From Astrocystis sublimbata (Eukaryota; Ascomycota; Sordariomycetes; Xylariales; Xylariaceae): a stretch of 64,000 nt of DNA. Each line of letters begins with the position of its first letter. The first letter of the stretch is position 1. The position numbers were made by a program, and so were the translations under genes. Below are positions 11,815 through 23,755 of this stretch, piece by piece. The notes under the pieces were generated by a model. It worked only from the letters and a program-made list of their open reading frames with translations. It was not told the origin of the DNA and ran no database searches. Location of the stretch: positions 247,299 to 311,298 of the forward strand of contig JAJNNY010000045.1 of NCBI GenBank assembly GCA_022453515.1. The letters are read 5' to 3'.

Positions 11815-13296
11815 TTATTCAGTCATCTTGACGTAGTTGCTTGGAAATACGCCATGTCTGGAACCGACCATGCCCGTCCTAGATGCCGCTCGTTAGATCA
11901 AATCAAAAACCGAGAAAAAAAGTCTCGGATTGCGATCACTTACCACCAGTCGTTGTCACTTTCCGTCTTCTTCAGCACCGTGATGATGTCGCCTTTCTTA
12001 AATCCTAAATCACCAGGCTGATCGGCCTCGAAGGTGAACAGCGCAACCGCCTCGTTCTTCTTCAGAAGCGCTTGTTTGCTTGCGAAATTGGGCTTCGGGG
12101 GCGCCACAGGCCGTGTGGCGCCCGAGGACTGAGCCGTAGGCGCTCTGTCGCGGTACTGGTAGTCGTCGTCCACCCCTCTGGATCCCATGGTGTTCGACCG
12201 ATTGATTCCGCCACTGCCAGGTCGGTCGTAGACGTCGTCCTGCCACGTATTCGATCGCTTGGGGCCTCCCATGTTGCCCTCGCCATATGCGCTGCCGCGC
12301 TGCCCGTTCCATACCACATCGTCGTGTCGATCGTCGTATACGGGCGCTTCGTTGTACATGGGATCAGCCCTACTGCCATGCTGCTGCTGCGCGTTGAAGG
12401 TCTTGGTCTCCAGCACGTCCAACAGCGGCCGAGCTGCTGGAGGGGCTGGGACCGAACCACTGAGAAGCTGTGCGGCGGTGTAGCGTTGGCCGTACAGCTT
12501 TTCGTTGGCGTCTCTGCGCTCTATTATAGCGGATCCCTCAAGCGACACACCGGCGAACAGACCCTTCGTCTTGCTGTAACTGAAGATGCCAGCGACACTC
12601 TTAAGGGAGGCGGCACCGGCGGCTTCGGCATTTCGGCCAACGGGACCAGCTGCTATGGAGACGTTTCCTCCGAGGGTGATGGAGCCTTGTTGGGAGAAGG
12701 TTTTGACGGCACTGGCGTCATTAAGAACGAAGACAAAGTCGGTCAGTTCGAATCCGATCTGGCCACCAAATCCACCCCCGCCGGTGATGATGGCCGTGGG
12801 GGCGGACCAGCGAGTGCGGCCGCGTTCGTCGTTGGGAAGGCGGGCGACGACGAGACCGGAACCGAAGCGGGCGGAGCCGAGGAACCCGGCTTTGATGACT
12901 GTGAGGATGGCAAGGCCCTGGAAGTTGTGCTCTGTTAGCCTCCCCATTCGCGCATTGTGGCAGGAGTGCGAGGGCAAGATGACGGTTCTGCCGGCTTACC
13001 TTGGCGTTGGCGAGAATGTGAGGGGGGATGATCTTATCGGGACTGAAGGCTTGCCTCGGGTCGACGAACGAGTTCAGGATCTTGCCGCACTTCTTGCACT
13101 CGGCTGTTATTCGAAAGGTTCATTAGCGTTGAGGTCGCAGTGTGAGGCGCGAGTTGTTGCGCAGCGCAGCGCATCGTATCGCATCACATCGTGCCATAGA
13201 GCGCAACAGAGGCTCGGGCATGAAGATGAGCAACGGATAGGACGGATGTGAGCACTTACACGCCAGCGACGACGGAAGAGGGTTGTTGATACCCAT
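11815..13296 (-). CDS. YSC84: SYLF (Ysc84) domain - SH3 protein, actin/endocytosis
   Basis: Four exons: 13296-13260, 13103-13000, 12917-11944 and 11878-11815 (392 aa); introns of 156, 82 and 65 bp, all phase-consistent. The N terminus (MGINNPLPSSLAS, then an ECKKCGKIL Cys pair) leads into the lipid- and actin-binding SYLF domain (IPPHILANAKGLAIL through the FGGQIGFELTDFVFVLN and SLEGSAIIERRDANEKLYG stretches). A ~120-residue disordered Arg/Asp/Ser linker follows. A C-terminal SH3 domain (ALFTFEADQPGDLGFKKGDII, then DNDWW) is completed by the short last exon with GVFPSNYVKM. This is the domain order of yeast Ysc84/Lsb3, which act in actin patch assembly and endocytosis. The short terminal exon is needed to supply the final SH3 strand (W...G...FP.NYV). 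Confidence 0.93.
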
Positions 13297-14861
13297 GTTG
13301 ACGGTATTTCCCGGTCGCCCGTGCGTCAATGATTCGTCCGATGTCGAGCAAGCAGGTGCGCGATAGCTTCAAGAGCAGACGGTATTACGCAGCTGTTATG
13401 TCAGGCGGTTTGGTGGAGTTGTTAGTGTAGGTAGGTAGGTGGCAGTAGGCAGCTAGACCGGTCGCCCAAGCTGCGGTGGGTATCGCGAGATGCCGTATGT
13501 ATGCGTACAGTACAGTTCAAGGGAGGCTAGGATGGAGATGGATGGTGGGCGATTGCGAATTGCGGGGACAAAAGCTAAGATTGAGGCAGCCTGACGGGAT
13601 TTGGAATAGTTGAATTAGGTACTGTAGAGCTATGTCAGGATGCGAGTCTCGTGTGGAAGAATGCGAGTGAGCTTGTTGTATATCGGGTATCATATGTGTT
13701 GAGGGCGAGTAGACGCAGTTACTCTAGTTTATGTAGATACACGCTCTTTCGTTGGAGGATTGGGGATCTTTGAAAATCCCAATATATGGGATTCTAGTCG
13801 CATGACAAAAAGCAGGCGAATCGAGCGGCAAAAAGTTGTCGTCAGCAAGGGTCGATAATCAAAGGTGCCCGCCAAGCCAGCTCTCATTCCTACACATTAG
13901 ACTTTTATAGTAGCACACTGATTTAATGTGTTTTAGGAAACTGTCTCCATGTATGGGAAGGTGCTCTATACATTGATTGGCCCATTTACTAGATGCCAAG
14001 ACCGAAGACCAAGCCTTAAACAAGCTTGAAGATCTACTCATAGGTAGAACTCCAAGGCCATAGGTAGGTAAGTAAGTCTTCTAAGTTTTATATCAAGTAA
14101 CCAGATCTCAAAATAACCTTGGGGTTATGGTTAATACTAGTGTTAGAATTAAGTTTGTAATTATGCTTTAAAGTAGAAGGTTCTTATGCGTCGGTAAGAT
14201 TATCCAAAAGTATATTAGTTGAATCTTCAGATGCGAGTTTCCCATGTGCAAGAACTAGACCTGCTGTCAAGCAGCGATCCTGACAGCTCCATGGACAGGG
14301 CTGTCCTCAGAGCTTTCAGGGCTTAGGTACCTGTCGTCAGGCAGCTATTTCCCCCATGTACCCCACCATGGGCGGCGTCTGGTGTCGCTAGGCCAGAAAC
14401 GTGGGGTTGACGGATAGTCCGCATCTGCTCAGGCGTGGCGCAGCTCTGAATTGCTGCAGTCACCAGCCACAAACGGCTGCGTCATGGCACTGGTACAGTA
14501 CATTGTACATGGTCACGGTTACATTGCCTCCTATTCTGAAATCGTTAGATGCGACGGGGATCTAGACCAGTCCGTTCAACCAACCAACCAACCAACCACC
14601 GCTGCCTTCACGACATTCCTTTCACAGACGTAGGAAACAAGACTTACCCGCTACCCATCAAATCTACCGCCGAACTCGACGCAAGAGCAATACTACTGAA
14701 GTTCCGTCAAATAACACGACTTATCGACGCGTGCATTCGATCCCATAGAACCGAGTTTGCGATTGAATTTCCAGCATTCCCAGACCCTGCGACGAGCGAG
14801 CGACTGCCCCGAGCAGCAGTATCAGAGTTAGAGAGAGAGAGACGAAGCAAAACCCGCCAAG
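13297..14861. other. Intergenic region between divergent SYLF-SH3 and BET1 genes
   Basis: Contains short GTAG repeats (13429-13441, TAGGTAGGTAGGTGG) and a CAAC tetranucleotide run near 14577-14597. A local AT-rich stretch lies at 14090-14220. Two short GAGA-rich tracts precede the BET1 ATG (14828-14842). No other gene is supported. Confidence 0.45.
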
Positions 14862-15277
14862 ATGTCCGAGGCCTACGAACGCGAGCGCCAGAACAACGCG
14901 CGGCTCGAGGAGCTGTCGGCGAAGGTATCGTCTCTGCGCGGCGTCACCGTCGATATATACGACAATGCGCGGGCGCAGGACATCATCGACAATACCGTAT
15001 GTCTTCGCATCCACTCTCCCAGCCTTGCGCACCATCGCCAGCACCCACATACCATCGTCCACTGAAACATAACACAATTGCTTTGAGAACATGTACTAAC
15101 ATCAGCGAAAAACCAAAGTCCGACACCTTCTCCTCCATGTCAACACAGCTCAAGGGCTCCGCGGGCCGGCTAGGCCGCATGGCCGCCTCGGGGAACAAGG
15201 TCGCCATCTTCAAGCTGGCGGGCATCGTCATCGCCGCGTTCCTGGTGTTGTACTACATGGTGAAATTGATATTCTAA
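14862..15277 (+). CDS. BET1: Bet1-type Qc-SNARE, ER-Golgi transport
   Basis: Two exons, 14862-14996 and 15119-15277 (97 aa); the 122-bp intron has GTATGT, a TACTAAC branch point and an AAG acceptor, phase 0. The N terminus carries the SNARE helix (LEELSAKVSSLRGVTVDIYD, then DNT joined across the splice to SDTFSSM). The zero-layer region and the LKGSAGRLGRMAASGNKV linker precede a C-terminal membrane anchor (IFKLAGIVIAAFLVLYYMV). The size matches small fungal Bet1 proteins. Bet1 acts as the Qc-SNARE in fusion of COPII vesicles with the Golgi. Only the AAG acceptor keeps the frame and the conserved DNTS(D/E)TF sequence; the upstream CAG at 15103-15105 would shift frame. Confidence 0.95.
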
Positions 15278-16162
15278 GCGAGTGCGCCGATGTTCCGAAT
15301 CGATGATGAGTATCTGAACAACCATCAAGTCGCAATATCGAGATTCGCAACAACTCGTATCGACACAAGGGATACGAGAAATAACTTAAAACTACACACG
15401 AACACACACACATACACACAATGATTAGGACCAAGGCCAGCCGTCTGCTTTGAAGTCCGATAGAGGACGCGAGAGGGAGGTCATGGATGGCCCATCACAC
15501 TGATGGGGAAGGCGATACTGAGTTGAGCGGATTGATGGATGAATCGACGAAGTCTATGCGCAAATCCGGTTATTTCACAGCAGTTGGTATGGAGAACCAG
15601 GAAGGAGAGAAGATTTGGTCCCTGTATCGATTCTACACGCCGTGGACCGGAACTTGGAGGCTCGGAAGCCCACAATACCAGTGCCTCAGCCCAAGCCTGT
15701 GGTTATGCCTCGTGGGACGGGCATGTCGGGGTGAGATGAGCTATGGATATTCCCCTGAAGCGATTAGCAGCAAGCAGCATGGCATGGGATAGGCGTTAGG
15801 TGATATGCTTCGTGTTAGGTCTTGACTTTTGATTGAATTTAACGGCATCTATATTTTGCTCTACTTGTCTATGACCGAGACTATGGGAACCAGCTCCATG
15901 GTATCATGCTTGCATACAAACGTATCTGAGACACTGACATCAGATCCCAACTGATCTCAACTTTCTTAACTCTCAACATGCTCGCTCCGCTCTGCTCAGC
16001 TCTCCTCTCCGACCATCATCTCTCATTGTCTCGTGATTCAATATATACTAGGCATCATGCCATGTCATTGTGTGAAATCTGAAGCTAGTTCGATTTGGAC
16101 ACCATTTTTGGTCCTGGTCCTCCTATATATGCCTGATTATAGTGTGAATACCAAAGAGCACA
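15278..16162. other. Intergenic / convergent 3' flanks of BET1 and AGE2
   Basis: Convergent 3' regions. A CA-rich tract (15393-15419, ACACACGAACACACACACATACACACA) lies downstream of BET1 and may belong to its 3' UTR. A 101-codon frame at 15487-15792 (+) has an ATG but no recognisable features and lies in the expected 3' flank, so it was not called. Confidence 0.4.
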
Positions 16163-17921
16163 CTATTCCCAGACGTTATTGAAAAGATCGTCGTTGCCGC
16201 CGCCAAACCCACCCGCAGGCTTCGCTGCTGCTCCTCCGCCGCTGTTCCCGCCCGTGCTGCTCGTCCAGCCACCGAACTCCTCGTCCGCCGCAACCTTGGG
16301 CGCGGCGGCGAAGCCACCAGACATCCCTGGCACTATGCTCTGCGAGGCAAATGAGCCGCCAGCGCTGCTACCCCAGCCACCAAAGTCGTCGCCGGCGCTC
16401 ATGGCTGCAGGCTTAGGGACGATTGCTGGGCTCTTTGCGGCTGGCGCAGGGTCAGGTGCGCCCCACGCGTTACCGCCCCATATGTCCGCATCGGATGTGG
16501 TGAGAGCAGCCGCAGCGGGCGCCGGCGTTGATTGCGCAGGGGCTGGGGTTGCTGAGAGGTTGAAGACGGAGTTGGAAGAGGGGGCCGGTGCGGCCTTGAA
16601 CGCTGGCGGTGAGGCGATAGATGGCTGGGCAGGCATCGACCAGTCGAAGTCTCCTAGGCCTGCAGATGACGACTGCGCGGGTTTTGACGAAGCGCCAGGG
16701 GAGGCAAAAGCACTAAAGGGATCGTTTGAGGCAGCGGGCGGTTTCTGCTGTTGAGGTGGCTTGCTATCGAAGAAACTGCCGCCGCCGAGGCCGGAGTAGG
16801 TGGGGTTCGTAGATGGTACAGGAGACATGTTGCTCGACCTGCTTGACATGCTCGTCAGGCCGGCGAAGGCATCCACTTGTGGGCTCTTTTGCGACTGGGC
16901 AGGGTTTCCGAAGCTAAGACTTGCGAAGGCATCGTTGAGGCCACCGCCCTGCTGATGCCCTGTCGAAGGTGACTGTAGCGGCGATTGCATGGACCCAAAG
17001 CCACCACCGAAAGACCCGGTAGATTGGTGTCCTGACTGCTGAGGGGGCTGTGGCCGCGGTGCCGACGCATAAAGTGATAGAATAGACTGCTTGAGATCTG
17101 GCCTGGACTGGCCTCCTCCGCTCGCTGTACCAGTCGTGCTCGCAGGCCTCGGGGGCGCGGCAGGTGTGTCTCCTAGGAAGTCGAGGCCTAGGAGAGAGGC
17201 ATTGGAGGTGACTGTCTTGGGGGGCGCAGGCGACGATTTAGGAGGTACTTGATGCTGAGCGGAAGGACCGGCCGTGCTGGCCCTCGGAGGAACATCACCG
17301 CCGCCAATGAGGTCTCCTTGTGGCGGCGCCCTCCTCGTGCTCGACTCTGCGGCGGGCGGTGCGTTCCGCAACGAAACTTTGCGCTCGATTGTCTTTTTCT
17401 CTTTGACGATGCTTAGGGGCACCTCGTCGTCGCCTTCGACGTCTAGGTCGGCCGGGTTAGGCATCGGCCCGTCCATAGCCCACCTCTTCAGCTCGTACTT
17501 GGTCCTTATGAAGTTCTCGATCTTGGCTTCGGAAGGGGCATGGTTAGCGGCCAGCTTCGACTCCCAGTACTTGTTGGCCCGCGCATTCCCCCAGTTGAGC
17601 ACGCTTTGCAACTGCTCGTCCGTCCACGAATCTAGATCGACCGACTTGACACGCGAGATATGTGTGCCCATTCCACGGTGGATACCGGAGCAGCGAATGC
17701 AGATGAATATGCCGAGATTCCAACTGGCCCAGCGCGGGTCTAATGGCCGAAGGTACAGGTCAGCATGTTGAATGGTAGGTGTGGGCGAGTGTGGGCGACT
17801 CACGCTTGTTGCGCTTGCAGTCGGCGCATACTTTGTTGGGCTCGAGCTTCAATAGACTCTTGATGGTCTGCGAATTCTGGGCTGCCCTCTCGGCAGCAGG
17901 GTTGGGGGGACGCCGAGACAT
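16163..17921 (-). CDS. AGE2: Arf GTPase-activating protein, Age2-like
   Basis: Two exons, 17921-17804 and 17739-16163; 64-bp intron (GTGAGT...TAG), phase 1; 564 aa. Splicing yields KRNKHPRWASWN and completes the ArfGAP zinc finger: Cys32 and Cys35 (CADC), Cys53 and Cys56 (CIRC), with the catalytic arginine finger at Arg61 in CSGIHRGMG, followed by THISRVKSVDLDSW. The remaining ~430 residues are low-complexity Ser/Pro/Gly/Gln/Ala with repeated phenylalanine-glycine and WG motifs, typical of trafficking adaptors. ArfGAPs stimulate GTP hydrolysis on Arf in trans-Golgi and endosomal transport. The domain layout fits yeast Age2 and human SMAP proteins better than Gcs1, which has an ALPS region. 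Confidence 0.93.
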
Positions 17922-20900
17922 GATGGCCCAACACAAGTCGAATACGGGTGCTGATAGACAGGTGCCGAGTATGTGACCGACGGTGTTGCGAGAGTTGGTG
18001 GAACAGGAACTGGCTGTCGAAAAGGGGTTGCCTGGATGGTATCGAAGCGCAGTGGTGGCAGTGATGGGCAACCTTGGTCTAGTGTACAGTTGAAGAGATG
18101 ATGTCTTTTGGAGGCTGACCAAGTGTGGCTTGTGCATCGAGTTGGACTGTCCCAGTTGATTGCTTCGTACTGTGCACTTACCTAAGCTTCTTTGGTACCT
18201 ACTAGTAGACCCTACCCTCGCCTTCCTACATCGGGCACCGTACTTAGCTGCACAGGCGGGCGTTGGGGCGGGTGCTATTCATGGCTTATTGCACTGACCG
18301 ACTGGCCTTGATATTGCCCAGGTGCATTTCCATCATGATACTGCATGGTTGAGTAAGGTCCAATGAATTTCATCAAGCCTCAAGGTTCCGCTTCATTCCT
18401 ACAATAGCTCACTCGCCTCATGTAATTCGCTCTCAGGTTACATGCCAGACAACAAAGGCCCAGGAATGGCCAAGTTAGCCAAGCGCGCTGCCGGCAAGAC
18501 ACGTTGGCATCTGGCCTATTCGCATGCCGTCGTCGGGTATGGATGAACATGAACAGTCATGTAGATTGAGGAGGGCCTACCAGAACAAGCCCAGTGTTCT
18601 CGGGCTCTCTCCTGGGCTCTCTCCATCATCCTGCTCGACAAGACCAAGATTGGAAGCCCAGAGAAGGCAAATCGTTTCAGTCTGGATATCGTAGACTGTT
18701 GTCATGTGCGGATCTCTGTCCTACACTCGCCATGGTGGCCCATACCAGTGAAGGAATGCATTCATTGTATTCGTATGAGGCCCTTCGACCTGGGCAACAA
18801 ACTCGATACCGCCGGCTTCGATTTTACCGCCGAGAGCAATTCGGGCTTACCACGGCAGTTCCATCCACGGCCGATACGACACAGTCTCTCGGTCGATCTC
18901 GCCGTCATCTCCATCCCCTCTGTAAGTACTACAGAGCCTATGACTCGTCAGATCCGGCAAGACTATGCAACTATGCTACTGAGTGACGGATTACGAGGCT
19001 GTTCAGGCTTCCTTCCACATATCCTTCTGCATGCTTCCGGTGGCCTCGCTGCGACACGGCGGTCGGTGTTACTGTCAAGTGGAACGAGCACAGCATGCTC
19101 AAATTGTGCCCACCGAGATACGGCAGTGAACCCCTTCCACCATGGTGCGTATGAAGCAACGTGCCGGTTGGGGTAAAATATGAGCCTGTGCGGACGAAAG
19201 AAGACGGTTTGGATACTCCCACACCACCATGCGCTTCCCTCAAACAGTCATCACTCTTGCGTGTTCGGCCGGTCGGCCTGCAGCTTCCCGTCGAGAGAAA
19301 CTCCCAATCCGTACTTTGCTGGCGAACGAACTGGTGCGACCGATTGTCCTGCCTTCGTTGGCCTCGCAGATCTGTTCTAATCTGCAAGATGAGATCCTGA
19401 GCTCAACCCTCCACCAGTAGCTCAACTGTGTTCTCGTTTCCTGGGCTAACTGTGCTAGCATCATTCATCGCCCTTGCTCGTGTGATGCTGTGTTAATGCA
19501 GGGCCGATGAGCAAGACTGGGTGTGTTTCTGCCAAGGATTGGTAAAGCTGGATCGCTGGAGAGTATCCATTCAAGCAGGCTCGATGGATCGTGGCGTTGA
19601 GCTTGCGAATACGTTGTCAATTAGTGGGGGAAACTGCAATTGTTGTCCAGAGCCAGCAAATATAGTATGTATGGTGGCTTCTAGCAAGTTCTGCCGACTG
19701 TCTTGGCTAATAACTGTATGCAGGTCACCAGCCGCAAATTTCCACTTGGTATACTTATCTTGATCTATTTCCATGATCCCACTCGGGGTGGCTCTCGTGA
19801 AAGATATGGGCTGCCATGGGGCAGCGAGCAATGGGATGTTTGAATAACCGGGATGTAGGCAAACAACTTCGATTTGTGAGCCCGTAATCACGTTGGGTCC
19901 TTCTCACACTTGTGAAATCTCGGAGGGTACCGAAGTCACACGACAATAACTTTCGTGTATGTTCAAGTCGCTGATGGTTTAAGAACTAAACACTCTCGGC
20001 TCAACACTCTCCAAGTGTATCCTCAATCTTGTGCGCAATCTTTCACAAGAGAACAAGACCTCGTCAGATTGGTCTGTGTGATCGGCCAATTTGGGTTAAC
20101 TGTCCTATTGTACGCATGCTGACCCAAACCCTCGGTATCGATACGGACAAATGATCTTCTCGCATATCGCACAATGTTCCACATTTTGATTCGATTATCA
20201 GACCGGGACATTACGGGTTTGACGGTTCGTTTGAGTCCTGCAACGCTGCATCGAGGCTAGTTGCTGATGAACTAGCGACAGCATGAACCAGCGTCTCCCT
20301 GTCGCGTCCACTAGCCACATAGTCACCATACCTGCATCTATTTCTACTTGCGTTGGCTCAGGCAAGTAATGGCTTGCCTGATTTTGTCAAAGCGTCGCTC
20401 AGGGTCCCTTCTATATTGCTGAAACTATGAGGAAGAACATTAACCAAATGGTCGATACTCTTGCAGCATAACATGTCCCTGACCTGACATTGCCGAGACT
20501 CATCAAAACCAGCCAGCCCTGTTTTGACGTCACGATCATTTTTTCACGGGACACGCACGCTGCATTACGTATATTTCTGTGCGCGGAATCTCTCAGGAGA
20601 CGGCTCGGCTCATTCCATGAGGCTTTGGCCAATGCGAACCACGATCAACATGGATCAGAGGCTTCTGGACCGACAGGCTTGGTCGTTGTTGGTTGGTGAT
20701 TCTCGACGAACGACCCACATGCCTGCCTCACCATTGGATGCGCACTGCCGCAGCTACACATGTTGCTAGCCGGTTGTGACTAATAATGTGCCTGATAAGA
20801 TCGCACTAAGTAAACGGTCATCGTCTGCGAATGCTCTGCCACACCAATGCGATCATGGCTTCGCGATTGATACGATTTACAGCCTTTCGTCTGTGGTATG

Positions 20901-22611
20901 AATAGGGCAATCGCTAAAGCAACTCTCATACACTGGTAGCGGCGCATCAAACGATATACGTCATCTTATTGATTCTCAATGGAAAGGAACAGCCCTCGGC
21001 ATTGTAATCCCACCTCGGGCGAAAAATAATCAGCTCTAACTCCAGCATTTTCTCAGCTCAGAATTGGGCTGGATTGTCGAGTTTCGTCTAAACCGAGGCG
21101 TGAGGACTTTCTATCGTCATTGGACACGTCTGCCGAGCCATGCCTGTCGTTGAACATTTAACCCTAGGCCCTGCAAATTTGGCACCAGACGAGCCAGATA
21201 CGCCGGTATACGCTTTGCCTAGTAGGGTCTGGCGTTGAGAATCACTCGCGGCAGCCAAGGCGCCCTGCTTATCGGCTAATGCAATCCTTCCCCACCCCTG
21301 ATCAGCTTCAAGAAAAGCAACCATCTTCGGATTACGAACACATACCTACTCTGCGATCCTCGGCATTCGTTATACCATGCAAACTATGTAAGTCATACAG
21401 TCCGGTTATTGGTATAAGAGAGGGAAAGGGGCAGGATGAGGCTCACATGCCGCTACTAACGCATGGTTCTTCCTTGGTCTCAATATCCTCGCACGAAGTC
21501 GGTAGCACCCGGCAGTGTCAGGCGCTGGCAGCCAACATGTGTTACAATGTGACGACGACTCGGGGAATTTCTTCGTTCCGATCTGACTAGGTCGACCATC
21601 GTGTTACGGTTCCTTCGAACACCCAATTCCGTTCTATTGGGTTGTAACGGTTCTCGAAGGATGGCAACGCAATGTCACCGAGGTTTTGGATATTGTGTTA
21701 TGAAATCACTCCGACTCCAGTATGCCATCATAGACCATGCGTAAACTCGTCCCTCTCTGTCGAAAGCTTTCTGGGGTAACATTCTGCTCCTCCCAGTGCC
21801 GCGTTCTTTTTTTGATACGACGAACGGCTCGTCCGAAGCCATCAGGCAAGTGTTTTGCTTGTGGAACAAGTGAGCGCTGCATGCGGCCAGCCTACCACAC
21901 TCACCCGATATGCGAACCCCCCGGGGAGTGACACGATGCCCAACGAGACATGCAGTTTGACAGCAGCTCTTATGCGCGTTTGACAGGAGGTGAGACACGC
22001 CTTCAGGCTACAGCAGGAACCGGCCGAGCCCTCAACAAGATTCGTATGACCCTGTGGGGAACATCGTCCAAAATTCCAGTATTTTGTTTGCAGTCTCCCT
22101 CCTTCTCTTTCCGCATTGTACTACTGTGTATGCGTAGTTAGGCTATCGACGTGGATGTATAGAGGTACCCACCCCTGCTAACCTTATTTGTTGTTGTTTT
22201 TTGCTTTTGCGCCCCAATTGTTCGGCGCGAGTGGGCCGTCATGCGTCTAGCAGCTCCTGCATGTCGCCCTATCCCACAAAGGAGAGAGACTTCGATGTCA
22301 CATACTAACTATTCTGTACTTGCGCATGCTGGGAAGATCATGGGGCCCACCGTTCCAGAAAAGGTGAAGAGGAAAAATGAAATAGGACATAGTCTCAGTG
22401 TGGTGAGAAAAAGCAAATACGGAGACGGGGACTTACTACAGGTCCAGCAATTCTGCACTTGTGACTTTTTTTTGTGTGTAGTTTAGTTCGACTCTATGAG
22501 GGTATCATAATAGAAAAACCAGCCAATTTCACTCTCCAGTAATCGCTGATCTGCTCGACTGTGTTTCCCCCTTCCCACATGTGTTGCTTCGCCCCGGCCG
22601 TGGTTCGTCCT
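17922..22611. other. Gene-poor 4.7-kb stretch
   Basis: No confident gene. Several frames of 60-160 codons exist on both strands but lack ATG starts or clear splicing; the minus-strand frame at 19571-19891 is listed separately. An imperfect hairpin occurs at about 21612-21662 (ACCCAAT arm and ATTGGGT arm flanked by CCTTCGA/TCGAAGG). Average base composition; no tandem arrays or transposon ends noticed. Confidence 0.4.
19571..19891 (-). CDS. Possible coding exon or gene remnant (106 codons)
   Basis: An open frame with protein-like composition (HPGYSNIPLLAAPWQPISF, KYTKWKFAAGDLHTVIS). It begins at GTG behind an in-frame TGA, and its first ATG is about codon 39. It could be the last exon of a gene whose upstream exon I cannot place, a pseudogene fragment, or chance. 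No family is recognised. Confidence 0.25.
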   Translation of the reverse strand: MITGSQIEVVCLHPGYSNIPLLAAPWQPISFTRATPSGIMEIDQDKYTKWKFAAGDLHTVISQDSRQNLLEATIHTIFAGSGQQLQFPPLIDNVFASSTPRSIEPA

Positions 22612-23331
22612 ACGCTTTTTCCCACACGCCCTATAAACATTCGCTCCTTTCACCGTATACACACCCTTCCATGATGCATGATGCCGTCGAATTTGCCGAA
22701 TAATCTCCCTCCCATATCCGTGCCTGCATCACCGTTGTGCAAACAGTCTTTTAGGGCGCCTCTAGACTAATCCTTAGCTGCCACATCACTATCTTTTTTC
22801 CCTTTTGCTTGTATCGCGCCCGTTTTCCATCCGATATCACTTACTAGGTACTACCGGGGAAATAGTAGGTACCTGTCTACCATCTGACGCAAGAGACATT
22901 CGACGAAGTGGACCAGTCGCGGGAAGGGATAATACAGGTCTAACTAGCACAACATTTGACGCCTTATTTAAACGCCCTGGTTCCCGGCCTCGGTTTGGTC
23001 GAGATACCTGTTTCTATCATTAGAAAGCCTTCAAAAAGCAAAAGAATTCCAGGTGCTCGCACGTTTTACACAAAAAAGACAAAACCATTCACAGGGTCGC
23101 TCATTCAATAACTTCTTTCGTCTTCTCTTACACTTTGCCCTCCCAAGTGTCCCACTAGTCAGTCCCGTGTTCGTTCGGTCCCGTTGGCAGCAATTGATTG
23201 TCAAGCTATCCAAAAGCTAAGCTGAGCTTAACGCAACCACCATATAATCTATCTATCGATCTATCGATCGATTATCGGATCTGCTCGGAGCCCACTATTA
23301 GGTCACCGCAACGGGCTTAACTCTGAACATT

Positions 23332-23755
23332 ATGCCATCCGCTTCCCGCCGCTCTCAACAGTCTGCCTCGTGGCAAGACAAGCTCGAAGGTTTGTTTCCC
23401 CATATATCTTTAAACTCGTCCGACTATCACCACATCGCTAACCATTATGGTTAGAGGTATGCCGCGACTATCAGATTTCGCCGCCTGATTACCAGCTAGT
23501 GTCAGATCGACGAGGCAAGTTTGTCCTCATCTCAGCCCAACTGCTATCGCCAGTAGTTTGCTCGAGACCCCGTTGCTTTGCTTGTATAAGTTGTTAACAC
23601 GAACTCAACTAGGTGGTCGGACGGCTTGGTCCAGCGTCGTCCACGTCTACGGCCAGCGCTTCCAGGCGCGCTACTGGTACGACGGCAACAACCTCAACAA
23701 CGCCAGAGAAGACGCCGCCGAGGCCGCGTTCCTCTGGCTCAACAGCAGCCAGTAG
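23332..23755 (+). CDS. Small double-stranded-RNA-binding-like protein (86 aa), GC-AG intron
   Basis: Three exons: 23332-23389, 23455-23514 and 23613-23755; phases match (1/1) and total 261 nt. Intron 1 is GTTTGT...TTAG. Intron 2 starts with GCAAGT after AG (the classic GC-AG donor context) and ends ACTAG. The protein begins MPSASRRSQQSASWQDKLEE, then VCRDYQISPPDYQ and a core W(S)SVVHVYGQRFQARYWYDGN, ending with AREDAAEAAFLWLNSS. This alpha-beta-beta-beta-alpha pattern, with the closing 'A.E.AA..AL' helix, resembles a dsRBD fold. No GT donor in intron 2 keeps the frame. The role is unknown; similar small proteins are annotated in fungi only as dsRBD-like or hypothetical. Confidence 0.75.

Noticed and set aside
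12072..12938. 288-codon plus-strand frame opposite the SYLF-SH3 gene
   Set aside because: Shadow of the real minus-strand coding sequence; low-complexity composition and no domain.
14549..15277. 242-codon frame ending with the BET1 C terminus
   Set aside because: Reads through the BET1 intron and the exon 1 region in a different frame; the real start is the ATG at 14862 with one intron.
16179..16754. 191-codon plus-strand frame opposite AGE2
   Set aside because: Antisense of the Pro/Ser/Ala-rich tail of Age2; purely compositional.
18706..19176. 156-codon plus-strand frame
   Set aside because: Starts at GTG, no splice support, overlapping antisense frames of similar size; no recognisable motif.
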